Below are positions 48,912-56,196 of a stretch of 64,000 bases of DNA, in pieces. Numbering within the stretch: position 1 is the first letter of the stretch; each line of letters begins with the position of its first letter. The position numbers and the translations under genes are program-made. The notes under the pieces were generated by a model. The model was not told the DNA's origin. It saw nothing but the letters and a program-made list of their open reading frames with translations, and ran no database searches. Origin of the DNA: a virus; IMG/VR virus record IMGVR_UViG_3300011113_000581, positions 1 to 64,000 of that record; one strand, given 5' to 3'.

Positions 48912-50666
48912 CTATGCAGATGCTAGCGCAGATTCGCGTTTGGTCAACGCTTTACTGAAAGCAGTTGTGTAAAGCTCACGTTCCTCATCCGTAAGCCTGG
49001 CATTACCAATACCAGCGATCTGTTTGACAGACATCATACCCATGTTTACTTCTAGTTGAATGGTAAACATTGGTTTGCCATCAATCATGCACAACACAAT
49101 GAAGTGTTTCTTTTTACGAACACCATCTGCATAACCACTGGCACTACCGACGCAATTACGTACGGCTTGTCCCCAAGCAGCTAGTTGATGCGTGTCAACT
49201 GGCTGGAAGAATGTCCACTTGCTGGAACCAAGTTCAAGTTTGACTGGTTCAGGAAACAAATCTTGGGGTAGTGATTCATTTTTGTTCTTAACTTTCCAGG
49301 CAACAGATTGGATGTGATCATGGAACTCCATAAGTCTCCAACGTTTTGGAACGTCAAGAGTCAATGGTTCTGTTGCGCACTCGTTGTGTGCAAGTACAGT
49401 ATCTAACATTGAAATAGTATCACCCCAGTTGGAATAATAAAAACGTGGATGCTGCAATTCTTCATCGTAAGTAAAACGAGTACGTGTGCTATTCATTTCT
49501 TTATCATATTCTTTTTCAAGGATAGAAAAGAAAGAAGCAACAGGCATATGTTTGTTTAACCAAGCTTGTGTTAGAAGTGAGCCATAACGTGTTGATTGAA
49601 AACTCAACAATTGATTAATGTGAGATTGATAATAATCAATAGGGCAGTTAGGCCAAACTTCATACACCCAATTAATCGTATTAAACAAAACATGGATTTG
49701 AGACCATGGTGCACGAATAGATTTAAGCAGTTGATTTTTAGAATTATAAAAGCTTGCATTAACTTCATCACATTTTGCTTGAATCCATTTTTTGAAGAAT
49801 GGAGTAGCAATAATGTGTAGTAGTTTATTTAGCCTTCGATAAATATCACCGTCATAACCACTACCGTGTGCATAGTGAGTAATAAGTTTGAACAATAAGT
49901 CATATGAAATTACAGCTTTAGTAATGTCATGTTGCTGCCAATAATCTTTGCATTGGTGTCCGTAACGATAGTCATTAGTAAAGATTACGCAAGCTGGATT
50001 GATTGCCTGGAGCCGAGCAAAGGTTGATCGACTATCAGACCACATAGGAATAGTGTTAAACAGTTGATCTTCAAATCCTTTTAGTTGTTGAGACAAGTTG
50101 CCAGACTTTTTATAATAGCTTTGAACACTTGGAATGTTCCAGTTTTTAGCATCGTGACCATCAATAATATCTTGTTTAGTTACTAGTTCGTTGTATGTAA
50201 AATATTGAACTCGACCAACATGATATGTAAATAGTTTGTTTGGATTGTCAATATTTAAATGTTGACGAATCTTATGTGGAAGCATCCTGTGTGCAGATGC
50301 ATTGTCTTTGAATGCATATGAGTAGCCATAAACATATTGATTTTCTTGTCCTTTGGGTGGTAACCATGCTGCATACCACACTTGCTCAAAGTGATACAAG
50401 ATTGCGTACGGTGTTACTACACGATCAATAATTCGTGTGAACAGTTGATAACGATCAGGTGCTGCCTGTGAGTTAATATTGTCAATAGCATCGTTATACA
50501 ATGATGCTGGCAATACTTCAGTTGGAATAAGTTGATTAGGTTTACCTAGTGGATGTGTAGCTTTCTTAGTTTTGTTAGTTGTTTTCTGCTGTTTAGCCAA
50601 TGCTTTAAGAGCTGGGTCATACGCCATCAACTCTTGTTGCAGTTGAGCAGGAAGACGGAATTGCAT
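48912..50666 (-). CDS. PcfJ-like protein
   Basis: 584 aa. The C-terminal 110 residues hold the PcfJ-like signature: TFFQPVDTHQLAAWGQAVRN then CVGSASGYADGVRKKKHFIV and KPMFTIQLEVN. Such proteins occur on conjugative elements and phages; role not established. The long N-terminal part is aromatic-rich and not recognised. Start chosen at MQFRLPAQ after an A/C-rich leader and the pseudoknot element copy 5. Confidence 0.65.
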   Translation of the reverse strand: MQFRLPAQLQQELMAYDPALKALAKQQKTTNKTKKATHPLGKPNQLIPTEVLPASLYNDAIDNINSQAAPDRYQLFTRIIDRVVTPYAILYHFEQVWYAAWLPPKGQENQYVYGYSYAFKDNASAHRMLPHKIRQHLNIDNPNKLFTYHVGRVQYFTYNELVTKQDIIDGHDAKNWNIPSVQSYYKKSGNLSQQLKGFEDQLFNTIPMWSDSRSTFARLQAINPACVIFTNDYRYGHQCKDYWQQHDITKAVISYDLLFKLITHYAHGSGYDGDIYRRLNKLLHIIATPFFKKWIQAKCDEVNASFYNSKNQLLKSIRAPWSQIHVLFNTINWVYEVWPNCPIDYYQSHINQLLSFQSTRYGSLLTQAWLNKHMPVASFFSILEKEYDKEMNSTRTRFTYDEELQHPRFYYSNWGDTISMLDTVLAHNECATEPLTLDVPKRWRLMEFHDHIQSVAWKVKNKNESLPQDLFPEPVKLELGSSKWTFFQPVDTHQLAAWGQAVRNCVGSASGYADGVRKKKHFIVLCMIDGKPMFTIQLEVNMGMMSVKQIAGIGNARLTDEERELYTTAFSKALTKRESALASA

Positions 50667-50693
50667 AGTGAGTTCGGAGTGAGTGTGTGGTGT

Positions 50694-50723
50694 TGAGCAG
50701 TTTAACGTCATGCTCAGGACGTT
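50694..50723 (-). promoter_or_regulatory. Pseudoknot-type leader element, copy 5
   Basis: Minus strand AACGTC-CTGAGCAT-GACGTT-AAAC-TGCTCA. Here loop TGAGCA and downstream TGCTCA are perfectly complementary, the best example of the proposed pseudoknot. Confidence 0.75.
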
Positions 50724-50726
50724 GGA

Positions 50727-50927
50727 TCAGATGCGCATTATTTCTTCACCATTACGGGTAAAGACAATGGCATCATCATAATCATCCATGTACTCTTGCA
50801 AAGTCATGGTCTTGTCTGGTGTAAAGACAGGCATCTGGTTTGCAAACCCAAATGCACTATATACACGACCTTTAGGACCACGGATAACAAGGTACCAACG
50901 TTTAAATTCAATAGAGAAACCAATCAT
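50727..50927 (-). CDS. Hypothetical protein
   Basis: 66 aa (MIGFSIEFKRWYLVIRGPKG...), a small beta-rich protein ending NGEEIMRI. Adjacent to, but not overlapping, the next upstream gene. No family recognised. Confidence 0.55.
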   Translation of the reverse strand: MIGFSIEFKRWYLVIRGPKGRVYSAFGFANQMPVFTPDKTMTLQEYMDDYDDAIVFTRNGEEIMRI

Positions 50928-50929
50928 GA

Positions 50930-51187
50930 TTAATAGTAATCAGAGTTGTCTACAACGATAGGATGCCACTGGAGACCCAAGCTGTTAAGGTAGTCAATAA
51001 AGCTGCCTTCGTTAGTTGGAATAGTTTGGTCAGCATCAACATAGAAAGATGCTTGACATAATCCAGGAACATATTCAGGTGGATCAATATGCGTTGCTTG
51101 ATATTTGAGATGTGCATCTTCAACCATTGCAGTAACTGTGACATGATCATCTTTGATGGTTGTTTCTTCAATTGAAATAATTGACAT
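50930..51187 (-). CDS. Hypothetical protein
   Basis: 85 aa with alternating strands (SIISIEETTIKDDHVTVTAM) and a C-terminal YLNSLGLQWHPIVVDNS. Function unknown. Confidence 0.55.
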   Translation of the reverse strand: MSIISIEETTIKDDHVTVTAMVEDAHLKYQATHIDPPEYVPGLCQASFYVDADQTIPTNEGSFIDYLNSLGLQWHPIVVDNSDYY

Positions 51188-51267
51188 GAGTAGTGTGAAT
51201 AGATGAAGTGTTGTTGTTACTAATAGTATCTACGTGGTACAGGTTTTGAGGGGGGTCCTAGGGGGGA

Positions 51268-51471
51268 TTATTTGTTTGCAGTAGTTAGTTGCTCTGTTTT
51301 AGCAAACATTCCATTAGGACCATACTTCTCAACAACATCAGGAAATGTGTCGAGTAAACGCTGACGGTTTTTAGGATCTGCATATCGGAGAGCAAGTCCC
51401 AATGCAGAGATGAATGAACCACCCATAGTTTCCATACGGGTGACAAGTTCAGTGAATTGAATTGGTGTCAT
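51268..51471 (-). CDS. Small conserved phage-type protein
   Basis: 67 aa, helical (FTELVTRMETMGGSFISALG then LALRYADPKNRQRLLDTFPD). I recall similar small proteins in cyanophages. Leader has the CTGGG/CCCAG motif copy 2 on the far side. Confidence 0.6.
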   Translation of the reverse strand: MTPIQFTELVTRMETMGGSFISALGLALRYADPKNRQRLLDTFPDVVEKYGPNGMFAKTEQLTTANK

Positions 51472-51493
51472 AGTTGTTAAGGTTGAGGTGAAT

Positions 51494-51533
51494 GCTGGGA
51501 CTTACACACTATACTTACGTTAGTGATGCCCAG
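51494..51533 (-). promoter_or_regulatory. CTGGG/CCCAG leader motif, copy 2
   Basis: Minus strand CTGGGCATC, inner hairpin CACTA/TAGTG, then TGTAAGTCCCAG. Lies between the DUF4236-like gene and the 67-aa gene start, 22 bases before the latter. Confidence 0.65.
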
Positions 51534-51540
51534 TGTTTCT

Positions 51541-51738
51541 TTAAAATAATTTAATATTTCGTTTACTCAATCCTGTGCCTGGGATACTAATAGATCCAAG
51601 GACACCAGATTTGCGAGCGTTAAGTGTTAGCTGGAATGGACCAAGTTTGAATGATTTGGTATACGATTTGATACCATGTTCAGTTAAGTTAAAGCCAGCG
51701 ATAGTGCGGTCAAAGTTAATAGGTGATTTCTTTGTCAT
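51541..51738 (-). CDS. DUF4236-like small protein
   Basis: 65 aa ending with SFKLGPFQLTLNARKSGVLG then SISIPGTGLSKRN, a pattern matching DUF4236 (R/K-x-x-x-x-G-x-R-x-N-x-x-x-x-G, final PGTGLS). Function unknown. Start overlaps the upstream stop (TAATG). Confidence 0.6.
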   Translation of the reverse strand: MTKKSPINFDRTIAGFNLTEHGIKSYTKSFKLGPFQLTLNARKSGVLGSISIPGTGLSKRNIKLF

Positions 51739-52061
51739 TACCAATCTCCATTACTAAAAGATTGAGTTACAACAAATGAAAGACTAAAAGCTTCTTCTTC
51801 AATTTCATTATCATCTGGTGTATAGTATCGAGCTTCAAAGCCACCAGATCCTGTTGTCTTACATTCAATAGCTCGATATAAAAGATTACGACATGAATTT
51901 TTCATGCGATTAATAGTTGGTACAGAGTGACCAGGCTCACCAATTGTATTAACCCATTTCCAATCCAAGGCATGCATTGTAATCAAAACTTTCTCAAAGT
52001 TAAAACGTTCGAGAAGATCTTCGATGAGTTCGGATTGATGATCAGTAATTGTGAAAGTCAT
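51738..52061 (-). CDS. Hypothetical protein
   Basis: 107 aa: MTFTITDHQSELIEDLLERF, WKWVNTIGEPGHSVPTI and a C-terminal acidic helix and strand. A helix-plus-strand alpha/beta protein; no known family. Coupled on both sides through overlapping start and stop codons. Confidence 0.6.
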   Translation of the reverse strand: MTFTITDHQSELIEDLLERFNFEKVLITMHALDWKWVNTIGEPGHSVPTINRMKNSCRNLLYRAIECKTTGSGGFEARYYTPDDNEIEEEAFSLSFVVTQSFSNGDW

Positions 52062-52141
52062 ACTGATTTAATGAATTGAATGATTAAGTATGTGCCACAT
52101 ATAAAGAATGTGCACAATACAAATGCTTCAGGCCAGCTCAT
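52058..52141 (-). CDS. 27-aa transmembrane microprotein
   Basis: MSWPEAFVLCTFFICGTYLI followed by IQFIKSV: one membrane helix with a basic end. It exactly fills the gap between two genes, with four-base ATGA overlaps at both ends, strong evidence of translation by coupling. Confidence 0.6.
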   Translation of the reverse strand: MSWPEAFVLCTFFICGTYLIIQFIKSV

Positions 52142-52419
52142 GGTTTGTTGTAGATAGTTCCTTTACGTTTGTAAAGGTCAAACCCTTCCATTGTCTTGGT
52201 GTCAAGAAATGTCCAAGGCCCAATGTTGGCACAGCCAATTAAGTAGTAGAACCGATAGAAGCCTGGGTTTTCATCCCACTCTTCATCGGTACACATGAGT
52301 TTAGATCCAACGCCAAGACTATTCTTGCGTTGGGTAACCCATATGTCACCTGGCTGAGCAGGCAGGTGACGTGTATTAGGTTGAGTCTTTGTTTGAGTCT
52401 TTGGTTTAGTTATGGTCAT
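52138..52419 (-). CDS. Hypothetical protein
   Basis: 93 aa. Lys/Thr-rich N-terminus then QPGDIWVTQRKNSLGVGSKL, CANIGPWTFLD: a small beta-barrel-like pattern. Overlaps neighbours by four bases each. Function unknown. Confidence 0.6.
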   Translation of the reverse strand: MTITKPKTQTKTQPNTRHLPAQPGDIWVTQRKNSLGVGSKLMCTDEEWDENPGFYRFYYLIGCANIGPWTFLDTKTMEGFDLYKRKGTIYNKP

Positions 52420-52634
52420 TGCAGATCTCCAGGTATGAGTGCATTGGTGTCTTCATCAGACATATTTGTCATAACAAATTTATTTCCATCGGCGTCTACA
52501 AAGCCGCCGACAAAACCAATACCATGTCGATCAGCAGATTCTTTCATCTTGGCAACGATTGACATAGCTTGCAATCGCTGACTATCAATTGCATCAGGGA
52601 TGCGTGGTTTAGGTGCGTCGTTAAGTGCGGTCAT
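52416..52634 (-). CDS. Hypothetical protein
   Basis: 72 aa with GIGFVGGFVDADGNKFVMTN (beta hairpin pattern). First gene of a four-gene overlapping unit, with motif copy 3 in its leader. Confidence 0.6.
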   Translation of the reverse strand: MTALNDAPKPRIPDAIDSQRLQAMSIVAKMKESADRHGIGFVGGFVDADGNKFVMTNMSDEDTNALIPGDLQ

Positions 52635-52662
52635 AGTGAATTAAGTGTGGAATAGTTGAGCA

Positions 52663-52704
52663 AGCTGGGACTTACACGCTTTCTGTCAGAACGATGCCCA
52701 GCTT
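52663..52704 (-). promoter_or_regulatory. CTGGG/CCCAG leader motif, copy 3
   Basis: Minus strand AGCTGGGCATC, inner hairpin around TTCT/AGAA, then GTGTAAGTCCCAGCT. The outer stem is extended to seven pairs here. The remaining 100 bases up to 52803 hold a large inverted ATAAGCTT pair and no ORF. Confidence 0.65.
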
Positions 52705-52803
52705 GTGTTCATAAGCTTACTACTCTCTGTCAAGGGTAAGCACCCCGTTCATGAGTTGTAACACTCACGTTGAGGGTGAAAGCTTATTGAGAATAGTTCG
52801 CAA

Positions 52804-53127
52804 TTACCGATGCATCTCTTGATGTTCTTTCCATGCAGCGGCATGCATCTCAGCCATGGTAATAGGTGGTTCACCATAAGAATCTTCTGGCTCACCAGGC
52901 CATTCAATTGCTTTCTCTAGGTAGCCAATAGCTTCCAATAGATATTCATCTGAACCATACGGAAGATCGTTGTATCCCATAGGACGTTTCTCTTCTCGTT
53001 GGTAGATAGCTTTAAGTTCTTCGATGATTAGCGTGATGCGCATATCATCGTTGAGGCGTGGGGTGTATTCACTGCCATCGTGACGAGTATACGTCTGGCT
53101 AGTGAAGTAAAGTTCGTGTTTGCCCAT
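52804..53127 (-). CDS. Hypothetical protein
   Basis: 107 aa, helical and acidic; contains ITMAEMHAAAWKEHQEMHR at the C-terminus, resembling the SEMHAAMVDYYNY tail of the gene at 55013, so the two may share a small domain. Function unknown. Confidence 0.6.
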   Translation of the reverse strand: MGKHELYFTSQTYTRHDGSEYTPRLNDDMRITLIIEELKAIYQREEKRPMGYNDLPYGSDEYLLEAIGYLEKAIEWPGEPEDSYGEPPITMAEMHAAAWKEHQEMHR

Positions 53128-53155
53128 AGTGTGATTGCTGTAGGTTTGGGTTGAT

Positions 53156-53196
53156 GCTGGGACTTACACCACGTACTTATGTAGTGGATGCCCAGC
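53156..53196 (-). promoter_or_regulatory. CTGGG/CCCAG leader motif, copy 4
   Basis: Minus strand GCTGGGCATC, inner hairpin CACTAC/GTGGTG (6 bp), then TAAGTCCCAGC. Lies 27 bases before the ATG of the 107-aa gene. Confidence 0.65.
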
Positions 53197-53261
53197 TTGT
53201 AGTATTGGCACTATTACCAATACATGGGTAGTATTGGCAAATCTTACGTGCTATTCAATAT

Positions 53262-53615
53262 TTAAATTAGACCAAGCAATGAGAGCCAGGAGTCTGGATG
53301 GTCGGGTTCTACTTCGTCATCACCTGGGGTGAAACAGACTGAGTCGAACGCCCACTCCTCAATGTCCTCGTTGCTTGGGATTTCGTACCAACCCTGGAGG
53401 TCTTCGTCAGCGTACTTGGGTTTCCAGTAGAGCTGGAGTACGCCATGCTTGTCGCGGTAAACGCTGCCGTTTTTGGGGTAGGTGCTGAGGTCTCCAAGCT
53501 TGATTCCCTTTGGATCAAAGGTGATGTCAGCTTGGAACTGCTCTGTTCCTTCTTCTTCTGAGAAGGGAACATAACCGAAGGACTCAGCGATTTGTTGGGT
53601 GACGGGGTGAAGCAT
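53262..53615 (-). CDS. Hypothetical protein
   Basis: 117 aa, acidic; VTQQIAESFGYVPFSEEEGT at the N-terminus, then DKHGVLQLYWKPKY and GWYEIPSNED strands. A competing longer frame (53309-53704, 131 aa, N-terminal membrane helix) overlaps most of it and is less protein-like. Function unknown. Confidence 0.55.
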   Translation of the reverse strand: MLHPVTQQIAESFGYVPFSEEEGTEQFQADITFDPKGIKLGDLSTYPKNGSVYRDKHGVLQLYWKPKYADEDLQGWYEIPSNEDIEEWAFDSVCFTPGDDEVEPDHPDSWLSLLGLI

Positions 53616-53696
53616 AAGATTAGTTCTGTGATAAGGATGGAAATGATTGCGATGATGTGAATAAACACATCGTCTTCATGTTGTGTAATTGGTTGA

Positions 53697-53891
53697 TTAG
53701 TCATAGTTAGAAATTACGTAACGTTCGTTGTAATAATCACAAGCATTGCGTTCGGCACTAGAGATTTCATCAATGCCATCCCATTCGCTTTGCTCGGATT
53801 CACGCATAGCTTGCTCTTGCTGGTACGCAAAATCAGCCCATGCATCTAGAAAATCTGCATTGTAGTTCTCATCAAATGGTTGAGTTGTCAT
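53697..53891 (-). CDS. Hypothetical acidic protein
   Basis: 64 aa (MTTQPFDENYNADFLDAWAD...) with SEWDGIDEISSAERNACDYY. Its 3' end overlaps an ORF start (ATGACTAATC). Leader holds pseudoknot element copy 6. Confidence 0.55.
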   Translation of the reverse strand: MTTQPFDENYNADFLDAWADFAYQQEQAMRESEQSEWDGIDEISSAERNACDYYNERYVISNYD

Positions 53892-53910
53892 GCAATGAAT
53901 TGACAAAGGA

Positions 53911-53940
53911 CTAAGCAGTTTAACGTCATACTCAGGACGA
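53911..53940 (-). promoter_or_regulatory. Pseudoknot-type leader element, copy 6
   Basis: Minus strand CGTC-CTGAGTAT-GACG-TTAAAC-TGCTTAG. Loop CTGAGTA pairs with TGCTTAG over seven positions allowing G-T; bases differ from copies 1 and 5 but pairing is kept. Confidence 0.7.
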
Positions 53941-53988
53941 GTATCAGGAACATGAATAAATGACGTTTATCAGGATTACAAGTAATAG

Positions 53989-54354
53989 TTAATCAAATGG
54001 CACAAAATCTGTATCTTCTATAAGTTTTGAAATGTGGATACAATCTTCTTTAATAGCTTCTTCATCACCATCCCATTCGCTAGTCTGGTTCTCAATTACT
54101 TCGCATCCAATATCTTCCAGTTGATCAGTAAATGATTTCCAACTGTTTGAGTTGCCGTAAACATGAGCGTAGCGCCCAGTTTGATCAGCAACAAGTGCTA
54201 CGTATGTCATAGGTTGAGTTTCTGGTAGTGTGAATGGTCTTTGTTCAAAGGCCATTAACTTTGCAGTGATGGCTCGTAGATCATGATCAGATAGTTCTCC
54301 GTTAGATCTCCATTTCAACGAGGTGTTGTTGCATTGTGTCGTTGTGTTGACCAC
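53989..54354 (-). CDS. Hypothetical protein
   Basis: Up to 121 aa. Core: DHDLRAITAKLMAFEQRPFT, TYVALVADQTGRYAHVYGNS, ECEV-like strand, acidic C-terminus. Start is uncertain: GTG as annotated, or a TTG 13 codons later; the 5' end overlaps the next gene by 40 bases within a CAACACAACGACACAATG leader-like stretch. Confidence 0.55.
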   Translation of the reverse strand: MVNTTTQCNNTSLKWRSNGELSDHDLRAITAKLMAFEQRPFTLPETQPMTYVALVADQTGRYAHVYGNSNSWKSFTDQLEDIGCEVIENQTSEWDGDEEAIKEDCIHISKLIEDTDFVPFD

Positions 54355-54536
54355 TGGAGTAACGGTTTGGTGAAATCGGTACCAAGCATAGCGCCCGTTA
54401 ATACAAACACAATGCCAGTAACAATGGTCACAGATAAGAAGTTACAAAAGTAACGACTTAGTCTGTGCTGCTGGTACTCAGGGTACATATCAGTGTGAAT
54501 GAATTGTTTGGGTCCAAGTTTAGTAATCTGTTTCAT
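54315..54536 (-). CDS. Small membrane protein
   Basis: 73 aa with one hydrophobic helix (FLSVTIVTGIVFVLTGAMLG). N-terminal part is basic (QHRLSRYFCN). It ends in the start region of the downstream gene. The 140-base leader to 54682 has hairpins (ATCAACC/GGTTGAT; CTCATCA/TGATGAG) but no ORF. Confidence 0.55.
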   Translation of the reverse strand: MKQITKLGPKQFIHTDMYPEYQQHRLSRYFCNFLSVTIVTGIVFVLTGAMLGTDFTKPLLQWSTQRHNATTPR

Positions 54537-54682
54537 AATAGTTGTGTCAATGTAAAGGGAATCAACCTGACGGTTGATGGGGGGACTAGTACTACTGTAC
54601 TACGTTGCGGTAGGCAGGAGGGGAGGGGAGATCTCCTGCAGAAAACCCACTCATCATTGATGAGAAGGGTTAAGTGCAGGAA

Positions 54683-54922
54683 TCAATCGTCAAGATGCTC
54701 TTGTTCCCATTTAATAAGAGCGTGGTTTAATCTCACCTTTCGTTCAAGTACCACGCAAAAAGGAACAATATCTTGAAATTCTGTTAGGCCATCTTGCCAT
54801 TTATAAAAGATCTCTAATGCAGCTTGGCGCTGCTGTTCAATCTCCTGGTCAATAACATTGTCTCTACGTGCAAGAAGACGAGCTTCTTGGGTGAGGAGAC
54901 GTTCAACAGCTTTAGGAGTCAT
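54683..54922 (-). CDS. Hypothetical helical protein
   Basis: 79 aa, long charged helices (AVERLLTQEARLLARRDNVI then DQEIEQQRQAALEIFYKW). Possible coiled-coil oligomer. Leader contains a two-part stem-loop at 54965-55006. Confidence 0.55.
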   Translation of the reverse strand: MTPKAVERLLTQEARLLARRDNVIDQEIEQQRQAALEIFYKWQDGLTEFQDIVPFCVVLERKVRLNHALIKWEQEHLDD

Positions 54923-54964
54923 GATGAATCCAGGTGGAGTTGCGTTAAGTTGTGCAGATGTAAA

Positions 54965-55006
54965 GTCTGCAGAAACCCATCTTGTTACAGATGGGAAATT
55001 GCAGAC
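54965..55006 (-). other. Two-tier stem-loop in spacer
   Basis: Outer stem GTCTGCA/TGCAGAC and inner stem CCCATCT/AGATGGG separated by ATTT and TTTC internal loops. Its shape resembles the CTGGG/CCCAG motif but the sequence differs. Between two leftward genes. Confidence 0.6.
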
Positions 55007-55012
55007 ATTGTG

Positions 55013-55249
55013 TTAGTCGGCCATTGCTTGACGCCGTTCACACTCCATAGTTTGGCAATAGTTGTAGTAATCCACCATCGCAGCATGCATCTCTGACATG
55101 CCACTGGGAATACCACTGCCAAGAGTCTGAACAGCTCGATCCCACCAATGTCCATCAATGCATTGTTGCTCGTAATGAAGCTGAGTTGATTCACCACCAT
55201 ACCAGACGACACGATCGCTGGAATTAACAAGAGGTTGATAGATAAACAT
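55013..55249 (-). CDS. Hypothetical protein
   Basis: 78 aa from MFIYQPLVNSS. Contains GMSEMHAAMVDYYNYCQTME, shared in part with the C-terminus of the gene at 52804. The longer open frame overlaps the small upstream gene and lacks support. Confidence 0.55.
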   Translation of the reverse strand: MFIYQPLVNSSDRVVWYGGESTQLHYEQQCIDGHWWDRAVQTLGSGIPSGMSEMHAAMVDYYNYCQTMECERRQAMAD

Positions 55250-55265
55250 GAGTTGAGTAAGTAAA

Positions 55266-55421
55266 TTAACGATGAACAGGGGGGACTTTCGGCATAATCG
55301 CATTAGCAAGTGCAAAGCGAACAGCCTTGATTGTTGTTCCCACCTTCTCTTTGCTTTGGTCACGCTCCAGCCTATTAGCTGTAGCTACCAGTAATGACGC
55401 AATTGATTTGCGAATAGCCAT
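55266..55421 (-). CDS. Small basic protein
   Basis: 51 aa (MAIRKSIASLLVATANRLER...), amphipathic helices. Just upstream is a hairpin CCACTC/GAGTGG and tRNA-like element A. No recognised family. Confidence 0.5.
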   Translation of the reverse strand: MAIRKSIASLLVATANRLERDQSKEKVGTTIKAVRFALANAIMPKVPPVHR

Positions 55422-55454
55422 GAGTAACATAAGCCACTCTTAGTGAGTGGCAAT

Positions 55455-55501
55455 AACTGCCAGGGGAGTTGAACCCCTGGTACGGCCTAGAACCGTCAGT
55501 T
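55455..55501 (-). ncRNA. tRNA-like minihelix A over a stop codon
   Basis: Minus strand AACTG (closing stem with CAGTT), small hairpin ACGG-TTCTAGG-CCGT, then a 7-bp/7-nt T-arm mimic CCAGGGG-TTCAACT-CCCCTGG. The TGA of the 56-aa gene is part of AACTGA. The inner hairpin loop would read as an anticodon CUA with U33. Confidence 0.6.
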
Positions 55502-55666
55502 TGTGCGATAGCCATTAGCTGCGCACCAAGCCATATGGACTTGATGCTTATCAGCAGGCCATGCATGTGTGCTGCATTGTTGTGCAGTAGCTTTGTCAAG
55601 CTGGTGCACGGTTACTTGTGATGCAATACCAAAGATTGCAAGTGTAATAGCAATTGACTTGATCAT
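55496..55666 (-). CDS. Small secreted or membrane protein
   Basis: 56 aa with a signal-like N-terminus (MIKSIAITLAIFGIASQVTV) and a mature part QQCSTHAWPADKHQVHMAWC that could form a disulphide. I recall similar small proteins in cyanophages. Stop codon lies in tRNA-like element A. Confidence 0.6.
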   Translation of the reverse strand: MIKSIAITLAIFGIASQVTVHQLDKATAQQCSTHAWPADKHQVHMAWCAANGYRTN

Positions 55667-55701
55667 TGAGTTGAAGTAAGCCACACTCAGTGTGTAGCAA
55701 T

Positions 55702-55748
55702 AACTGTGGGAGGGTTTGCACCTCCCAACCCGCTTTAACGGATCAGTT
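55702..55748 (-). ncRNA. tRNA-like minihelix B over a stop codon
   Basis: Minus strand AACTG/CAGTT closing stem, inner ATCCG-TTAAAG-CGGGT hairpin, then TGGGAGG-TGCAAAC-CCTCCCA (7 bp, 7-nt loop). Overlaps the TGA of the 50-aa gene. Confidence 0.6.
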
Positions 55749-55895
55749 GCGAACTAATTCCTCACTAACGAGGAACCGTTCACCTTCCCCTGGTTCTTGG
55801 GATTGAACATATTTGTCAGCCGCTTCACGGCTAGCAAATACACCCAAGAAGTGATCCTGGTACAGATCACAGAGGATAACAACGTAAACCGACAT
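55743..55895 (-). CDS. 50-aa hypothetical protein
   Basis: MSVYVVILCDLYQDHFLGVF then ASREAADKYVQSQ...: a strand-strand-helix protein. Strong AGGAG six bases before the ATG, within a duplicated leader. Ends AACTGA inside minihelix B. Function unknown. Confidence 0.65.
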   Translation of the reverse strand: MSVYVVILCDLYQDHFLGVFASREAADKYVQSQEPGEGERFLVSEELVRN

Positions 55896-55901
55896 GGTTT
55901 A

Positions 55902-55938
55902 CTCCTGTTATGCGGTACCCATCTCCGCTGGGGGTAAT
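55902..55938 (-). repeat. Duplicated leader repeat, copy 1
   Basis: Thirty-seven bases almost identical to 56160-56196 (one difference): contains ACCC/GGGT hairpin, GGTACC and the AGGAG ribosome site for the following gene. Confidence 0.8.
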
Positions 55939-55985
55939 AACTGGGACAGGGTTTGCACCTGTCCACCCGCTTTAACGGATCAGTT
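55939..55985 (-). ncRNA. tRNA-like minihelix C over a stop codon
   Basis: Minus strand AACTG/CAGTT, inner ATCCG-TTAAAG-CGGGT, then GGACAGG-TGCAAAC-CCTGTCC. Compared with B, five of the seven T-arm pairs differ but stay complementary. Overlaps the TGA of the 57-aa gene. Confidence 0.6.
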
Positions 55986-56153
55986 GCTACGCACAATGCG
56001 CAGCTTTGGGTCTTGCTTACAAGCAAAAGATATTTGCTGAGGCGTTGCCGCCTCGCAAATGTAGTTGGGGTCACCCCCAAAAAACTTGTTGGTGACGCAT
56101 GTCACCTTCATGTCATCCATACGGATGACAAAGTAAAGATTGTTAAGGTTCAC
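55980..56153 (-). CDS. 57-aa hypothetical protein, GTG start
   Basis: VNLNNLYFVIRMDDMKVTCV then TNKFFGGDPNYICEAATP. Starts with GTG five bases after AGGAG in the second duplicated leader; the longer in-frame ORF runs through minihelix D and is rejected. Similar small-strand fold to the 50-aa protein possible. Function unknown. Confidence 0.6.
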   Translation of the reverse strand: MNLNNLYFVIRMDDMKVTCVTNKFFGGDPNYICEAATPQQISFACKQDPKLRIVRSN

Positions 56154-56159
56154 AGGAAT

Positions 56160-56196
56160 CTCCTGTTGTGCGGTACCCATCTCCGCTGGGGGTAAT
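56160..56196 (-). repeat. Duplicated leader repeat, copy 2
   Basis: See copy 1 at 55902-55938; lies between minihelix D and the GTG-start gene. Confidence 0.8.

Noticed and set aside
53309-53704. 131-codon minus ORF with N-terminal membrane helix
   Set aside because: Most of it lies antiphase to the better-supported 117-aa gene and is Ser/Thr-rich low-complexity in that part. A shorter coupled membrane peptide at its 5' end cannot be ruled out.
55939-55985. Hammerhead ribozyme (because of CTGA in the minihelices)
   Set aside because: The conserved CTGANGA and GAAA core is absent; CTGA here is simply the stop-codon context.
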